Shown here piece by piece: positions 1 to 8,796 of a stretch of 64,000 bases of DNA. The stretch's first letter is position 1; every line of letters starts with the position of its first letter. The stretch is from Pseudofrankia inefficax. Its GTDB lineage: Bacteria; Actinomycetota; Actinomycetes; Frankiales; Frankiaceae. Made by a program: the position numbers and the translations under genes. The notes beneath the pieces are model-generated. The model ran no database searches. It had not been told where the DNA came from and saw only the letters and a list, made by a program, of their open reading frames with translations. Location: NCBI RefSeq assembly GCF_000166135.1, contig NC_014666.1:7626001-7690000 (forward strand). The letters run 5' to 3'.

Positions 1-818
1 TGCTCGAACGCACCGGCTACCTCTCCGAGCTCGTCGCGGAGGACACGATCGAGTCGCAGGGACGGGTCGAGAACCTGCAGGAGCTGGTGGAGGTCGTCCG
101 GGAGTACACCGAGCGGTTTCCCGACGGCACGCTCGCGGGCTTCCTGGAGCAGGTCTCACTGGTCGCCGACGCGGACCAGATCCCGTCCGACGACGGCTCG
201 GACGGCGTCGTCACGCTGATGACGCTGCACAGCGCGAAGGGTCTGGAGTTCCCGGTGGTGTTCCTCACCGGGCTGGAGGACGGCATCTTCCCGCACATGC
301 GCACCCTGGGCGACCCGATCCAGATGGAGGAGGAACGCCGGCTCGCCTACGTCGGCGTGACCCGGGCTCGCCAGCGGCTCTACCTGACCCGCTCGGTCGT
401 GCGCAGCGCCTGGGGCCAGCCCGCCTACAACCCGCCGTCGCGGTTCGTCACCGAGATCCCCGAGCACCTGCTCGACTGGCGGCGGCTCGCGCCGGCGCCG
501 GCAGGCCCAGGTCCGTCCGGATCCGGTGGCTTCGGAAGCGGTGGTTTCGGGTCGGGCGGGTTCGGGTCAGGCGCGGGGCGCGGGGGTACAGCGCCGGCCG
601 GCTCCCCCTTCGGCCAAGGCCGGGCGTCGTCCCGCCCGGCCAGTCGGCCGATTCCCGCGTTGTCCGTCGGCGACCGGGTGACCCATGACGTCTTCGGCCT
701 CGGAGTGGTGGTCGCGACCAGTGGCATCGCCGACTCCTCCCAGGCGAAGGTCGACTTCGGCGAGGGCACCGGCACCAAGGACCTGCTCCTGCGCTACGCC
801 CCGGTCACCAAGCTCTGA
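1..818 (+). CDS. pcrA: ATP-dependent DNA helicase PcrA/UvrD, C-terminal part (5' end outside window)
   Basis: Superfamily 1A 3'-5' DNA helicase used in repair and in clearing stalled replication and transcription complexes. The reading frame is open from the window edge, so only about 271 residues are seen. Helicase motif V (TLHSAKGLEFPVVFL) and motif VI (EERRLAYVGVTRARQ) are intact. A Gly/Ser/Phe linker of repeated GSGGF units follows, then a C-terminal domain (SVGDRVTHDVFGLGVVV...VDFG) of the Tudor-like type known in PcrA to contact RNA polymerase. That tail separates PcrA/UvrD from UvrD2 or RecB-like paralogues. It ends 6 bp before the converging hydrolase gene. Confidence 0.93.
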   Translation, partial: LERTGYLSELVAEDTIESQGRVENLQELVEVVREYTERFPDGTLAGFLEQVSLVADADQIPSDDGSDGVVTLMTLHSAKGLEFPVVFLTGLEDGIFPHMRTLGDPIQMEEERRLAYVGVTRARQRLYLTRSVVRSAWGQPAYNPPSRFVTEIPEHLLDWRRLAPAPAGPGPSGSGGFGSGGFGSGGFGSGAGRGGTAPAGSPFGQGRASSRPASRPIPALSVGDRVTHDVFGLGVVVATSGIADSSQAKVDFGEGTGTKDLLLRYAPVTKL

Positions 819-824
819 CGTCCG

Positions 825-2243
825 TCAGCCTCGGTCCGCTTCGGCGGCCGGGAGGTCCGAGGCTGGCTGGTCTGGGGCTGGCTGGTCTGAGGCTGGCTGG
901 CCGGCCCCGCGCTGCCAGCGCCAGGGCAGCAGTGAGCGGTGCGCCGCCTGGGCTGGGTGCGCCCGGCCGATGAGGGCCCGGACGTGCTCGTTCACCGCAT
1001 CCGGGCGTTCCAGCGGAAGGGCGTGGCCGGCCCCCTCCTCGACGACGAGCTCCGCCTCGGGCAGCGCGTCGGCGAGCGTGCGGCTGTGCGGCAGTGGGGT
1101 CATCAGGTCGTGGTCGCCGACCATCAGCAGCGTCGGGACGTGCCGCAGCACCGCCGCTGCGGCGAGCTTGTCGTGCGCCAGCAGGGTCGGCAGGAACGAC
1201 ATGATCACCGGGATCGGCGTGGCCGCGATCTCGCCTTCCAGGAACGTCACCACCGACGGCGGTACGTCGGTGGTGCCGAAGCCGACCCGCCGGGTGATCG
1301 AGTAGGCCAGGTCGCTGCCACGCCGCCTGGCCCGCTCCAGCAGCGGCGGGGCGTGCCGCATCCCGACCGCGAGGCCCGGCAGCACTCGGCGGACCGCGCC
1401 GGACACCCCGGCCGGCAGCCCGAAGGTCACCCGGGCCAGGTCACCGGCACTCGTCGACATCAGGGCCACAGCGACGACCCGTTCCGCGAACAGCTCCGGG
1501 TGCCGCTCGGCCAGGCCGAGGATCGTCATCCCACCCATCGAATGGCCGATCAGGACGATCGGGCCGGTCGGCGCGCGCGCGGCCAGGACGGCGTGCAGGT
1601 CATCGGCCAGCTGGTCGATCGTGCACCGGGCGACCTCGGACCGCCCGGACCGGCCGTGCGCCCGCTGGTCGTAGAAGACCATGGGGCCGAGGTCGGCCAG
1701 CGCCCGCTGCTGGAAGCACCACGAGTCGGCGGTGTTGCAGAACCCGTGCACGAACACGAGGGTCGGCCGCTCGGGCAGGTCGGCTGACCCCCACCTCCAG
1801 CGCAGCCGGCCCAGGCCCGCGGGCGGGTCCGACCGGACGTCGCCGGCCGCCGCCGAGCTGACGCCGTCGGCGGAACCGTTGCCGCGGGTCTGGGTGACGA
1901 CGGCCGCGGCCGGTACGCCAGCGGCGGCGAGGTCGTCCGGGTCACTCTCGACGACGTGCAGCGGCACGCCGTCGGAGGCGATCACCGTGGTGGCCCGGCC
2001 GACGATGGGCCCGGCACGCAGCTGCGGCGGGACGTCTGGCCTGGCCCGGGCCTTCTTGACGGCCCGGCGCTCCGCGATCAGACCGGCGGCGATGACCGCC
2101 CCGGCGATGCCGAGGCTGCCGCCGGTCGCCCGGACCGCCTTCGACCCCGCCACCGATCCGACCAGGTCGACCGCGCCCGCCGCCGACCTCCCCAGGCTGC
2201 CGCCCTTCGCGAAGCCGCCCGTTCCCGTGGCCGTGCCCGCCAC
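825..2243 (-). CDS. alpha/beta hydrolase, N-terminally extended
   Basis: 472-residue hydrolase of unknown substrate. The fold core begins near residue 160: an oxyanion strand with HGF, the nucleophile elbow GHSMGG (Ser235), an acid in GDHDLMTP and the catalytic His in GAGHALPLERPD. The first 70 residues are Gly/Ala rich, with a short hydrophobic stretch near 41-57 followed by a basic RRAVKKARAR patch, so membrane association is possible. The C-terminus has imperfect DQPAS/DQPAP repeats encoded by repeated DNA (about 860-900). GTG start preceded by GAGGTGG. In actinomycetes a hydrolase of this kind usually sits between alr and tsaE; here it lies downstream of nnrDE at the end of the block. Confidence 0.85.
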   Translation of the reverse strand: MAGTATGTGGFAKGGSLGRSAAGAVDLVGSVAGSKAVRATGGSLGIAGAVIAAGLIAERRAVKKARARPDVPPQLRAGPIVGRATTVIASDGVPLHVVESDPDDLAAAGVPAAAVVTQTRGNGSADGVSSAAAGDVRSDPPAGLGRLRWRWGSADLPERPTLVFVHGFCNTADSWCFQQRALADLGPMVFYDQRAHGRSGRSEVARCTIDQLADDLHAVLAARAPTGPIVLIGHSMGGMTILGLAERHPELFAERVVAVALMSTSAGDLARVTFGLPAGVSGAVRRVLPGLAVGMRHAPPLLERARRRGSDLAYSITRRVGFGTTDVPPSVVTFLEGEIAATPIPVIMSFLPTLLAHDKLAAAAVLRHVPTLLMVGDHDLMTPLPHSRTLADALPEAELVVEEGAGHALPLERPDAVNEHVRALIGRAHPAQAAHRSLLPWRWQRGAGQPASDQPAPDQPASDLPAAEADRG

Positions 2244-2384
2244 GCCACCACCTCGCCAACCGCACGCCGATCTTGGCGGCCTCGTCCCGTTTCCCGCCAG
2301 TTAGGATGCCCTACTCCCCGATGATGCACCGGTGAACGGCACCCCAACCGCCCACCGGGGCACCAACAGCCCGGCGCGGCGGGG

Positions 2385-4052
2385 CTAGCCGACGGCGTCG
2401 GCGGCGGCGCTCAGGCCGGCTCGGGCGGCCGGCAGCAGGCCGGGCAGGTCGGCGGCGGCGAGCGGGCGCGGGGCCAGCTCGCCGGCCCGGCCATGCAGGT
2501 AGGCGGCCACGCTGGCCGCGTCGAGCGCCCCGAGGCCCGCCGCCAGCAGCGAGCCGGCGAGGCCGGTGAGCACGTCTCCCGTCCCCGCGCTGCCGAGCCA
2601 CGGGGTGCCGGTGGTGTTCACCCGGGCCGCGCCGCCCGGGTCGACGACCAGCGTCCGGGCGCCCTTGAGCAGGACCGTCACGCCCAGCTCGCCGCTGGCC
2701 AGCCGGACCGTGGCCAGCCGGTCGGTGGCCAGCTCCCGCCCGGTCTCCTCCGGGTCCCAGCCGAGCGCGGTGGCCGTGAGCCGGGTGAACTCGCCCTCGT
2801 GGGGGGTCAGCAGCACCGGGGCCGCACGCCGAGCCAGCGTCTCCCGGCTCGCCGAGGGCTCCACCCGACCGGCCCCCCTGGCCGACCCACCAGGGCCGGG
2901 CCCGAAGCCCACGGTGAAGCCGAGGCGACCCTCGGTGCCGCCCGTCCGGAAGCCGGCGGCGAACGCCTCGGCGAACGGGTCGAGCCCGCCGGCGTCGAGC
3001 AGCAGTGGCACGTCGGTACCCACCAGCGCCTCGACCAGCTGGCGCGCCGCCGGACCGGGCACGATCCCTGGGCCGAGCGCCCAGGCCTGCACCCGGCCGG
3101 CGGCCAGCATCGCGGTGGCGTCTCCCGGTTCGATCACGGTCACCACCGCCTCCGGGTGGGCTCGGCGGACGTGCTCGGCCGCGCGTGACTCGGCGACCAC
3201 CCGCAGGTAGCCGGCCCCGCCGCGCAGCGCCCCGCCGGTCGCCAGCACCACCGCGCCCGGATAGCGGTCGCTGCCTCCCACCAGGCCCAGCACGCCCCGG
3301 GTGTACTTCGAGTCGGTCGGTCCTGGCACCGGGAGCAGGGCGGCGACGTCGTCGTCGTCGAGCGCCGTGAGGTCGGGTTCGGGCAGGTCGAGTCCGATCT
3401 CGACGAGCGCGAGCTGACCGACGTGGGTGGCGCCAGCGCCGAGCAGCAGCCCGCGCTTGTAGGTCCCGAACGTCACCGTCCGCGCGGCCCGTACGGCGGG
3501 GCCCACCACGGAGCCGGTGTCCGCGTCCACCCCGCTCGGCACGTCGACGGCGATCGTCCGCGCCGCCGGGGCCAGCTCCGCCAGCCGCGCGTGCGCCGCG
3601 CGCAGCCCACCGCGCCCGCCGATCCCGAGCAGCCCGTCGAGCACCAGGTCGGCCCCGGCCAGCAGTGCCGAGACACGATCGTCCGGCAGCGGCCGCGCCG
3701 CGCTGTCGTCGGTGGCGGTGGAGACCTCGCCGGGGGCGACGACGTGGTGGCGCCGGCCGCCGGCGGCGAGCAGGGCCGCGGTGGCCTCGGGGTGGGTCCT
3801 GCCGGGCGCCAGCACGTCCACCCGAGCGCCACGCGCGGCCAGTCTGGCCCCGACCCACAGCGCGTCGCCGCCGTTGTCGCCGCCACCGGCCAGCACGACG
3901 ACCCGGCGCCCGTACGCGCGCCCGCCCAGGAAGCCGACCGCGTGGCTGAGCAGCCCGGACACCGCCCGCTGCATCAACGCTCCTGGCGGCAACGACGCCA
4001 GCAGCGGCGCCTCGGCGCCCCGGACCTCGGCCACGGTGTGGGCAGCACGCAT
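2385..4052 (-). CDS. nnrDE: bifunctional NAD(P)H-hydrate epimerase / ADP-dependent NAD(P)H-hydrate dehydratase
   Basis: Repairs NAD(P)H damaged by hydration: the N-terminal half epimerises S- and R-NAD(P)HX and the C-terminal half dehydrates the S form using ADP. 555 residues, the usual length of the fused enzyme. The epimerase domain shows AGGGDNGGDALWVGARL near residues 55-71. The dehydratase (ribokinase-like) half shows TPHEGEFTRL, LLKG and the GTGDVLTGL nucleotide-binding motif close to the C-terminus. The ATG at 4052 gives the normal epimerase N-terminus (MRAAHTVAEVRGAE); the frame is open further upstream without family similarity. It lies 98 bp downstream of the threonine ammonia-lyase. 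acpS, which often sits between glmS and this gene in Streptomyces, is absent. Confidence 0.94.
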   Translation of the reverse strand: MRAAHTVAEVRGAEAPLLASLPPGALMQRAVSGLLSHAVGFLGGRAYGRRVVVLAGGGDNGGDALWVGARLAARGARVDVLAPGRTHPEATAALLAAGGRRHHVVAPGEVSTATDDSAARPLPDDRVSALLAGADLVLDGLLGIGGRGGLRAAHARLAELAPAARTIAVDVPSGVDADTGSVVGPAVRAARTVTFGTYKRGLLLGAGATHVGQLALVEIGLDLPEPDLTALDDDDVAALLPVPGPTDSKYTRGVLGLVGGSDRYPGAVVLATGGALRGGAGYLRVVAESRAAEHVRRAHPEAVVTVIEPGDATAMLAAGRVQAWALGPGIVPGPAARQLVEALVGTDVPLLLDAGGLDPFAEAFAAGFRTGGTEGRLGFTVGFGPGPGGSARGAGRVEPSASRETLARRAAPVLLTPHEGEFTRLTATALGWDPEETGRELATDRLATVRLASGELGVTVLLKGARTLVVDPGGAARVNTTGTPWLGSAGTGDVLTGLAGSLLAAGLGALDAASVAAYLHGRAGELAPRPLAAADLPGLLPAARAGLSAAADAVG

Positions 4053-4150
4053 GCCACCATCGTCCCGCGTCGGCGCGGGCCGGGCGCCCTGGCCCGGCCG
4101 GCGACGATCCGCCGCCCGGCCGGATCCAGGCTCAGGCCAAAGGTCCAGGC

Positions 4151-5299
4151 TCAGGCCAACCTGGTGGCGGGAACGGTGGCGGCGGCCGTGAGGGCGGCGA
4201 CGCGCTCGGCGGTGGCCAGGTCGATGTTGCCTCCGGACAGGACGACGGCCGTCGGCCCCTGGGCGAGTCCCGGATGACGCAGCAGCGCGGCGACCCCGGC
4301 GGCGCCGGCCGGCTCGACGAGGTGGCCCCCGGTCGCCCGCAGTAGCACCATCGCCTCCCAGAACGCGTCCTCGTCGACGGTGACCACGTCGTCGAGCAGC
4401 GACGCGGCGAGCGCCAGCGTCAGCCGGCCGGGGGTGCGCACCGCCATCCCGTCGGCGATGGTGTCGGCGGGCGCGCACAGGCGCCGGCCGGCGTGGAACG
4501 AGTCGGCGAACGCCGAGGCGTTCTCGGCCTGGACGCCGACGACCCGTACCTGGGCACCGTGGGCGTGGCCAGCCAGCGCGGCGGCGATCCCGGCGGCCAG
4601 CCCGCCGCCGCCGACCCCGACGACGACGGTGCGCAGGCCGGGCACCTGCTCGATCAGCTCCAGACCGACGGTGCCCTGACCGGCGATCACGGCCGCGTCG
4701 TCGAACGGATGGACCATCAGCCGGTCGCCCTGGGCGGCGAACGCCTCGGCGGCGGCGAGCGCGGCGTCGACCCCGCCGTCCACGTGCTCGACCCGCGCCC
4801 CCCACCGGCGCGTCCTGGCCACCTTGACCGAGTTCGCGCCGGTCGGTACGAAGATCGTCGAGTCGACGCCGAACTGGGCCGCCGCGTAGGCGACGCCCTG
4901 GGCGTGGTTGCCGGCGCTGGCCGCGACCAGCCCGCGAGCCCGGCGGGCCGGGTCGGCCTGGGCGACCCGGTTGTAGGCGCCGCGCAGCTTGAACGACCGG
5001 GTGTGCTGCTCGTCCTCACACTTCAGCCAGACAGGCGCGCCGGTACGGCGGCCCAGACCGGGGTGCGCGACGACCCGGGTGCGTCGGGCGACTCCGGAGA
5101 GGGTGGCCGCGGCGCGGTCGACATCGACCGCCCGGATCAGGGCGGCGACCTCGGCCGGGGAGAGGTCGTCCGGCCCGGTCGCGGTCCGGGTGGTAGTTCG
5201 GTCGGCCGCGTCGTCCGCCTGCTCGTCCGGGGATCCGGAGGCGGCGCCGGATTTACCGGACGTGCGCGGCGACGGCGTCGTCGCTGCTGGCTGGGTCAT
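4151..5299 (-). CDS. threonine ammonia-lyase (serine/threonine dehydratase), single-domain type
   Basis: PLP enzyme converting threonine to 2-oxobutyrate, the precursor of isoleucine, and probably also acting on serine. 382 residues. Lys104 in RSFKLRGAYN is the Schiff-base lysine, GVGGGGLAAG is the PLP-phosphate loop, and SGGN near the C-terminus is the usual cofactor contact. The protein stops about 15 residues after the catalytic fold, so no ACT regulatory domain is present; this resembles the catabolic TdcB type more than feedback-controlled IlvA. A poorly conserved Ser/Thr/Asp-rich N-terminal extension of about 45 residues precedes the fold. The start at 5299 has a GGGAG site upstream. 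The gene interrupts the usual nnrDE-tsaD neighbourhood and follows an intrinsic terminator. Confidence 0.88.
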   Translation of the reverse strand: MTQPAATTPSPRTSGKSGAASGSPDEQADDAADRTTTRTATGPDDLSPAEVAALIRAVDVDRAAATLSGVARRTRVVAHPGLGRRTGAPVWLKCEDEQHTRSFKLRGAYNRVAQADPARRARGLVAASAGNHAQGVAYAAAQFGVDSTIFVPTGANSVKVARTRRWGARVEHVDGGVDAALAAAEAFAAQGDRLMVHPFDDAAVIAGQGTVGLELIEQVPGLRTVVVGVGGGGLAAGIAAALAGHAHGAQVRVVGVQAENASAFADSFHAGRRLCAPADTIADGMAVRTPGRLTLALAASLLDDVVTVDEDAFWEAMVLLRATGGHLVEPAGAAGVAALLRHPGLAQGPTAVVLSGGNIDLATAERVAALTAAATVPATRLA

Positions 5300-5350
5300 C
5301 CAAGGCTCCCTGGTGGCTGGGCGGCCACTGGAGTGCGCCGTGGCCGCGGC

Positions 5351-5385
5351 AAACAAAAAAGCCCCCCGCAGAACGCGGAAGGCTT
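5351..5385 (-). terminator. intrinsic terminator with U-tract, downstream of tsaD and 52 nt before the threonine ammonia-lyase start
   Basis: On the minus strand AGCCTTCCGC pairs with GCGGGGGGCT (two U-G wobbles) around a GTTCT loop and is followed by TTTTTTGTTT. It is one of only two canonical U-tailed terminators in the window. It probably ends the tsaE-tsaD transcript, but its position makes an attenuator for the downstream gene possible. Confidence 0.8.
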
Positions 5386-5433
5386 GGCGCGCGGCCGACT
5401 GAACGCTCGGTCGCGCGCCTAGGTAATGCCCAT
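5386..5433 (-). promoter_or_regulatory. possible leader of the threonine ammonia-lyase gene: mini-ORF and hairpin
   Basis: A five-codon reading frame, Met-Gly-Ile-Thr-stop (5433-5419), runs straight into a hairpin whose arms GGCGCGCG (5419-5412) and CGCGCGCC (5393-5386) close over a smaller CCGA/TCGG stem. The U-tailed terminator follows at once. The Ile and Thr codons suit an attenuator for an isoleucine-pathway enzyme, but four codons is very short and no ribosome binding site is obvious. Speculative. Confidence 0.25.
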
Positions 5434-5580
5434 GAGTCGAACGCCCAGGGGCCGACGACCCAAGGGCTGCCGACCAAGGGGCTGCACACCCAAAGGTCGT
5501 CGAGACACGAGCTGCTGCGGCACAGTTCCAGACTGCTCCGTCGTAGCCGCCCGCGTCAAACCGACACCGGCGGCCTTCGG

Positions 5581-6615
5581 TCAGGTACCCAGCGGGAGCG
5601 TCGAGGAGGCGGGCAGGTCGAGCGGGGACGGAGCGACGCCGGCCGCGACCTGGAGGGCGCCGAGAGCGGCGACCATGGCGCCGTTGTCGGTGCACAGCCC
5701 AGGGCGCGGGACCCGCAGGGTGATGCCGGCGGCCGAGCAACGCTCGGCGGCCAGCGCCCGCAGCCTGCTGTTCGCGGCGACACCGCCGCCGATGACGATC
5801 GTGTCGACGCCGTGCGCCCTCGCCGCGCCGACCGCCTTGGCGGTGAGCACGTCGACGACGGCCTCCTGGAAGGACGCGGCGACATCGGCCACCGGCACCG
5901 GCTCACCGGCCCGCCGACGCGCCTCCACCCAGCGGGCGACGGCCGTCTTCAGGCCGCTGAAGGAGAAGTCGAAGGTCCCGTCTCCCGCCTTGCCGCGCGG
6001 GAACGGGATCGTCGGCGAGCCCTCTCCGGCGGCCCGGTCGATCGGCGGCCCGCCGGGGAACGGCATCCCGAGCAGCCGGGCGACCTTGTCGTAGGCCTCG
6101 CCGGCGGCGTCGTCGACGGTGGCGCCCAGCGAGACCACCGGGGCCGCGGCCAGGTCCTCCACGAGCAGCAGCGACGAGTGGCCGCCGGAGACCAGCAGGG
6201 CGATCGACGGCGACGGCAGCGGGCCGTGTTCCAGCGTGTCGACGGCGACGTGCGCGGCCAGGTGGTGCACGCCGTAGAGCGGCACCCCGAGCGCCAGCGC
6301 GTACGCCTTCGCCGCCGCGACCCCGACCAGCAACGCGCCGGCGAGGCCGGGCCCCGCCGTCACGGCGACCGCGTCGAGGTCCGCCGGCCGGGCTCCGGCG
6401 GCGGCCAGCGCCCGCTCGACCGTCGGGACCATCGCCTCCAGGTGCGCCCGGGCGGCGATCTCGGGCACCACGCCGCCATAGCGGGCGTGTTCGTCGACCG
6501 ACGACGCCAGCGCGTCGGCGAGCAGCACCCCGTCACGCACCAGCCCGACGCCGGTCTCGTCGCACGACGTCTCGATCCCGAGGACGAGGGGCCCTCGCCC
6601 ATGCGGCCGGTTCAT
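5581..6615 (-). CDS. tsaD: tRNA N6-adenosine threonylcarbamoyltransferase TsaD
   Basis: Catalytic subunit transferring threonylcarbamoyl to A37 of ANN-decoding tRNAs (t6A), together with TsaB and TsaE. 344 residues. The start is the typical [10 protein letters not shown] of the ASKHA fold. HHLAAH (His118, His122) carries the metal ligands, and the SGGHSSL and [11 protein letters not shown] motifs are present. The start overlaps the stop of the rimI-like gene by 4 bp (ATGA), so translation is probably coupled in the order tsaE, tsaB, rimI, tsaD. Confidence 0.97.
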   Translation of the reverse strand: MNRPHGRGPLVLGIETSCDETGVGLVRDGVLLADALASSVDEHARYGGVVPEIAARAHLEAMVPTVERALAAAGARPADLDAVAVTAGPGLAGALLVGVAAAKAYALALGVPLYGVHHLAAHVAVDTLEHGPLPSPSIALLVSGGHSSLLLVEDLAAAPVVSLGATVDDAAGEAYDKVARLLGMPFPGGPPIDRAAGEGSPTIPFPRGKAGDGTFDFSFSGLKTAVARWVEARRRAGEPVPVADVAASFQEAVVDVLTAKAVGAARAHGVDTIVIGGGVAANSRLRALAAERCSAAGITLRVPRPGLCTDNGAMVAALGALQVAAGVAPSPLDLPASSTLPLGT

Positions 6616-7280
6616 CCGGCTCCCTCCCTGCGGGTCGAAGCCGGCACGCCGGGCGCCGCGGCCCCGCCGCCGCCCGCCGGGCCGTCGGAAGCCGCCGCGC
6701 CGCCCGGGGGCGTGGCCGGCTGGTCGGGCTCGGCGGCCGCGTCCCGCTCGTCGAGAGCCGACCAGGCGGCGTCGAGCTGGGCGCCGTAGCCGGCGGTGTC
6801 GATGGGGCGGGCCCGCATCACGTAGGCGTCGCCGCCGGACGGCTGGTAGTACCCGCGGCGCATGCCGATGTCGACGAAGCCGAGCCGGGCGTAGAGGGCC
6901 CGGGCCGCGTGGTTGTCGGTGCGCACCTCGAGGCCGCAGCTACGCGCGCCCCGCCGTCGCGCCTCACGCAGCAGAGCGATCATCAGGCGCGCGCCCAGCC
7001 CACGCCCCCGCAGGTTCGGGTGCACGCCGACGGTCTGGATGTACGCCTCGTCGTCGGTGACCGCGAGGCCGGCATAGCCGACGATCCGGCCCGCGACCAG
7101 CGCGGCCAGGTAGTACCGGCTCGGCCCGGCCGCGAGTTCCGACCAGAACATCTCGGGCGTCCACGGGTCGACGTCGAAGACGTCCCGCTCCAGCTCGGCG
7201 GCCTCGACGAGCTGCCACCAGCGCAGCGGTACCAGGGTGACCTCGGGCGGCCGCTGGTCCGGCCCGCCGCCGGAGCTCAT
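6612..7280 (-). CDS. rimI: GNAT N-acetyltransferase, RimI-like (ribosomal protein S18 alanine acetyltransferase)
   Basis: Acetyl-CoA-dependent N-terminal acetyltransferase; RimI of this cluster is expected to act on ribosomal protein S18 and possibly other N-termini. 222 residues. The acetyl-CoA binding loop is [15 protein letters not shown], followed by [14 protein letters not shown] and [13 protein letters not shown], the standard motif A/B order. An Ala/Pro/Gly-rich tail of about 60 residues beyond the GNAT fold is unusual and probably disordered. It overlaps tsaB and tsaD by 4 bp on each side. Confidence 0.9.
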   Translation of the reverse strand: MSSGGGPDQRPPEVTLVPLRWWQLVEAAELERDVFDVDPWTPEMFWSELAAGPSRYYLAALVAGRIVGYAGLAVTDDEAYIQTVGVHPNLRGRGLGARLMIALLREARRRGARSCGLEVRTDNHAARALYARLGFVDIGMRRGYYQPSGGDAYVMRARPIDTAGYGAQLDAAWSALDERDAAAEPDQPATPPGGAAASDGPAGGGGAAAPGVPASTRREGAG

Positions 7281-7984
7281 ACCCTGACCGGCTTCGCCGG
7301 GTGCGGTTCGGCGACGTCCGGCCGGCGCAGGTAGATCGGCGTCAGCGGCTCGGGGGTCCGCCCGGCGCGCAGGTCCGCCGCCGCGAGGGCGGCGAGCAGC
7401 GCCGGCTCCGGATAGTCGGGCACGGCCGAGGCGAGACCAGCGCCCGCCGGGGCGAAGGACGTGAACGCGTCGGGAAAGAGCGCCCGGCCCGGCCCGGCCA
7501 GGGTGTCCACACCGGCCGCCCCCAGCAGCTCCGCGGCGCGCACCGGGTAGTCGACCGCCGGGCCCTCGACACGGCGCCCGTCGGCGTAGCCAGCCCAGAA
7601 CACCTCGCGGCGGCGGGCGTCGGTGGCGACCCCGGCCCGGCCCGTCGTCGCGGCGCCGATCCCGTCCAGCGAACAGACACCGTGGCAGGGCAGGCCAAGC
7701 GCGGCGGCGAACGTTTCGGCGGTCACGATCCCGACCCGCAGGCTGGTGAACGGCCCGGGGCCGAGGCCGACGACCAGTGCCGACAACGCGGCGGGCCGGA
7801 CCGCAGCCTCGGCGAGCACCGTCTGGATCAGCGGGGCGAGCAGCTCGCCGTGCCTCCGGGCGTCGACCACCCGCCGGGCGGCAAGCGGGCGGACGGGCCC
7901 GGGTCCGGACGACGGCGCGGGACCGAGCTCGACCAGCGCCACCGAGCAGGCCGGCGTCGAGGTGTCAACAGCGAGCACCAACAC
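7277..7984 (-). CDS. tsaB: tRNA threonylcarbamoyladenosine biosynthesis protein TsaB
   Basis: Non-catalytic ASKHA-fold partner of TsaD in t6A synthesis. 235 residues. It starts MLVLAVDTSTPACSVAL, typical of TsaB, with LGPGPFTSLRVG near residue 80 as the signature loop. The TsaD metal ligands are absent, as expected. GTG start. It overlaps the downstream rimI-like gene by 4 bp and lies 144 bp after tsaE. Confidence 0.95.
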   Translation of the reverse strand: MLVLAVDTSTPACSVALVELGPAPSSGPGPVRPLAARRVVDARRHGELLAPLIQTVLAEAAVRPAALSALVVGLGPGPFTSLRVGIVTAETFAAALGLPCHGVCSLDGIGAATTGRAGVATDARRREVFWAGYADGRRVEGPAVDYPVRAAELLGAAGVDTLAGPGRALFPDAFTSFAPAGAGLASAVPDYPEPALLAALAAADLRAGRTPEPLTPIYLRRPDVAEPHPAKPVRV

Positions 7985-8128
7985 CCGTCCAGCCTACGGA
8001 CCGCGACCGGGCCGGCTTCGGACCGATCCGCTCAACGGCGCCGAACGGGCATCGTGCTCACCCGGAGAAACGACCGTCGGCGGGCGAATCGACGCGAAAT
8101 CGGGCGGGCGCGCCGGCCGCGTTCCCCG

Positions 8129-8701
8129 TCAGCCGGTGGCGGCCTGGGCACCGCCCAGGGAACGCAGGCGCTCGGCCCAGCCGGGCCCGGCGGGCACGAG
8201 CTGGACGCGCCGGGCCTCGCCGGCCTCGTCGCCCTCCGGGCGGTCGATGTCGACCCGCAGATGCTCGTTCGCCAGCTGCTCCACCCGACCGGCGCCCCAC
8301 TCGACCACGGTCAGGGCGACGTCGGTGTCCGCGTCCAGGTCGAGGTCGTCGACCTCGGCCACGCCCGCGAGCCGGTAGGCGTCGACGTGCACCAGCGGCA
8401 GCCGGCCGCCGGTGTGCACCCGGGCGAGCACGAACGTCGGCGACGTCACCGGCCCCGGCACCCCGAGCCCGGCCGCGATCCCCTGCACCAGAACTGTCTT
8501 GCCAGCGCCGAGCGGACCGGCGAGCACGATCAGGTCGCCGGGCCGGGCGACCCGCGCGATCCGGGCGCCCAGCCCGCGCATGTCCTCCGGGGTCTCGACC
8601 ACCAGCTCTCCCTGGGCGCCGCCGGCGCGGTCGCGCGAGGAGAGCTGGGGACCCGCCGCATCCAGGCCCGGCGCCGAGCCGGGGCCGCCTGAGGTCGTCA
8701 C
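8129..8701 (-). CDS. tsaE: tRNA threonylcarbamoyladenosine biosynthesis ATPase TsaE
   Basis: P-loop ATPase that resets the TsaB-TsaD complex. 190 residues, with a 25-residue N-terminal extension before the fold (ELVVETPEDMRGLG). Walker A is GPLGAGKTVLVQGIAAGLG, switch-like SPTFVLARV follows, then a DAYRL motif and a VEWGAGRVEQL motif, all in family order. It is the first gene of the tsaE-tsaB-rimI-tsaD set. GTG start. Confidence 0.94.
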   Translation of the reverse strand: MTTSGGPGSAPGLDAAGPQLSSRDRAGGAQGELVVETPEDMRGLGARIARVARPGDLIVLAGPLGAGKTVLVQGIAAGLGVPGPVTSPTFVLARVHTGGRLPLVHVDAYRLAGVAEVDDLDLDADTDVALTVVEWGAGRVEQLANEHLRVDIDRPEGDEAGEARRVQLVPAGPGWAERLRSLGGAQAATG

Positions 8702-8757
8702 CCGTCCATCATCCGCCCGGTCACGCGGGTCCTGGCCGACGCCGCGGGCCGGTCTGA

Positions 8758-8796
8758 GTCAGCGGTTCGGGTCAGCGGTTCGAGTCAGCGGTTCGG
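8758..8796. repeat. three tandem copies of a 13-bp unit (GTCAGCGGTTCGG)
   Basis: Copies at 8758-8770, 8771-8783 and 8784-8796; the middle one ends in A instead of G. The last copy runs over the stop codon of the small acidic gene (8785-8787), so the repeat sits in its 3' untranslated region, just ahead of tsaE. Confidence 0.9.

Noticed and set aside
1316-1787. Antisense frames through the hydrolase and alr genes
   Set aside because: Shadow frames with Arg/Gly/Pro-rich translations and no homologous motif.
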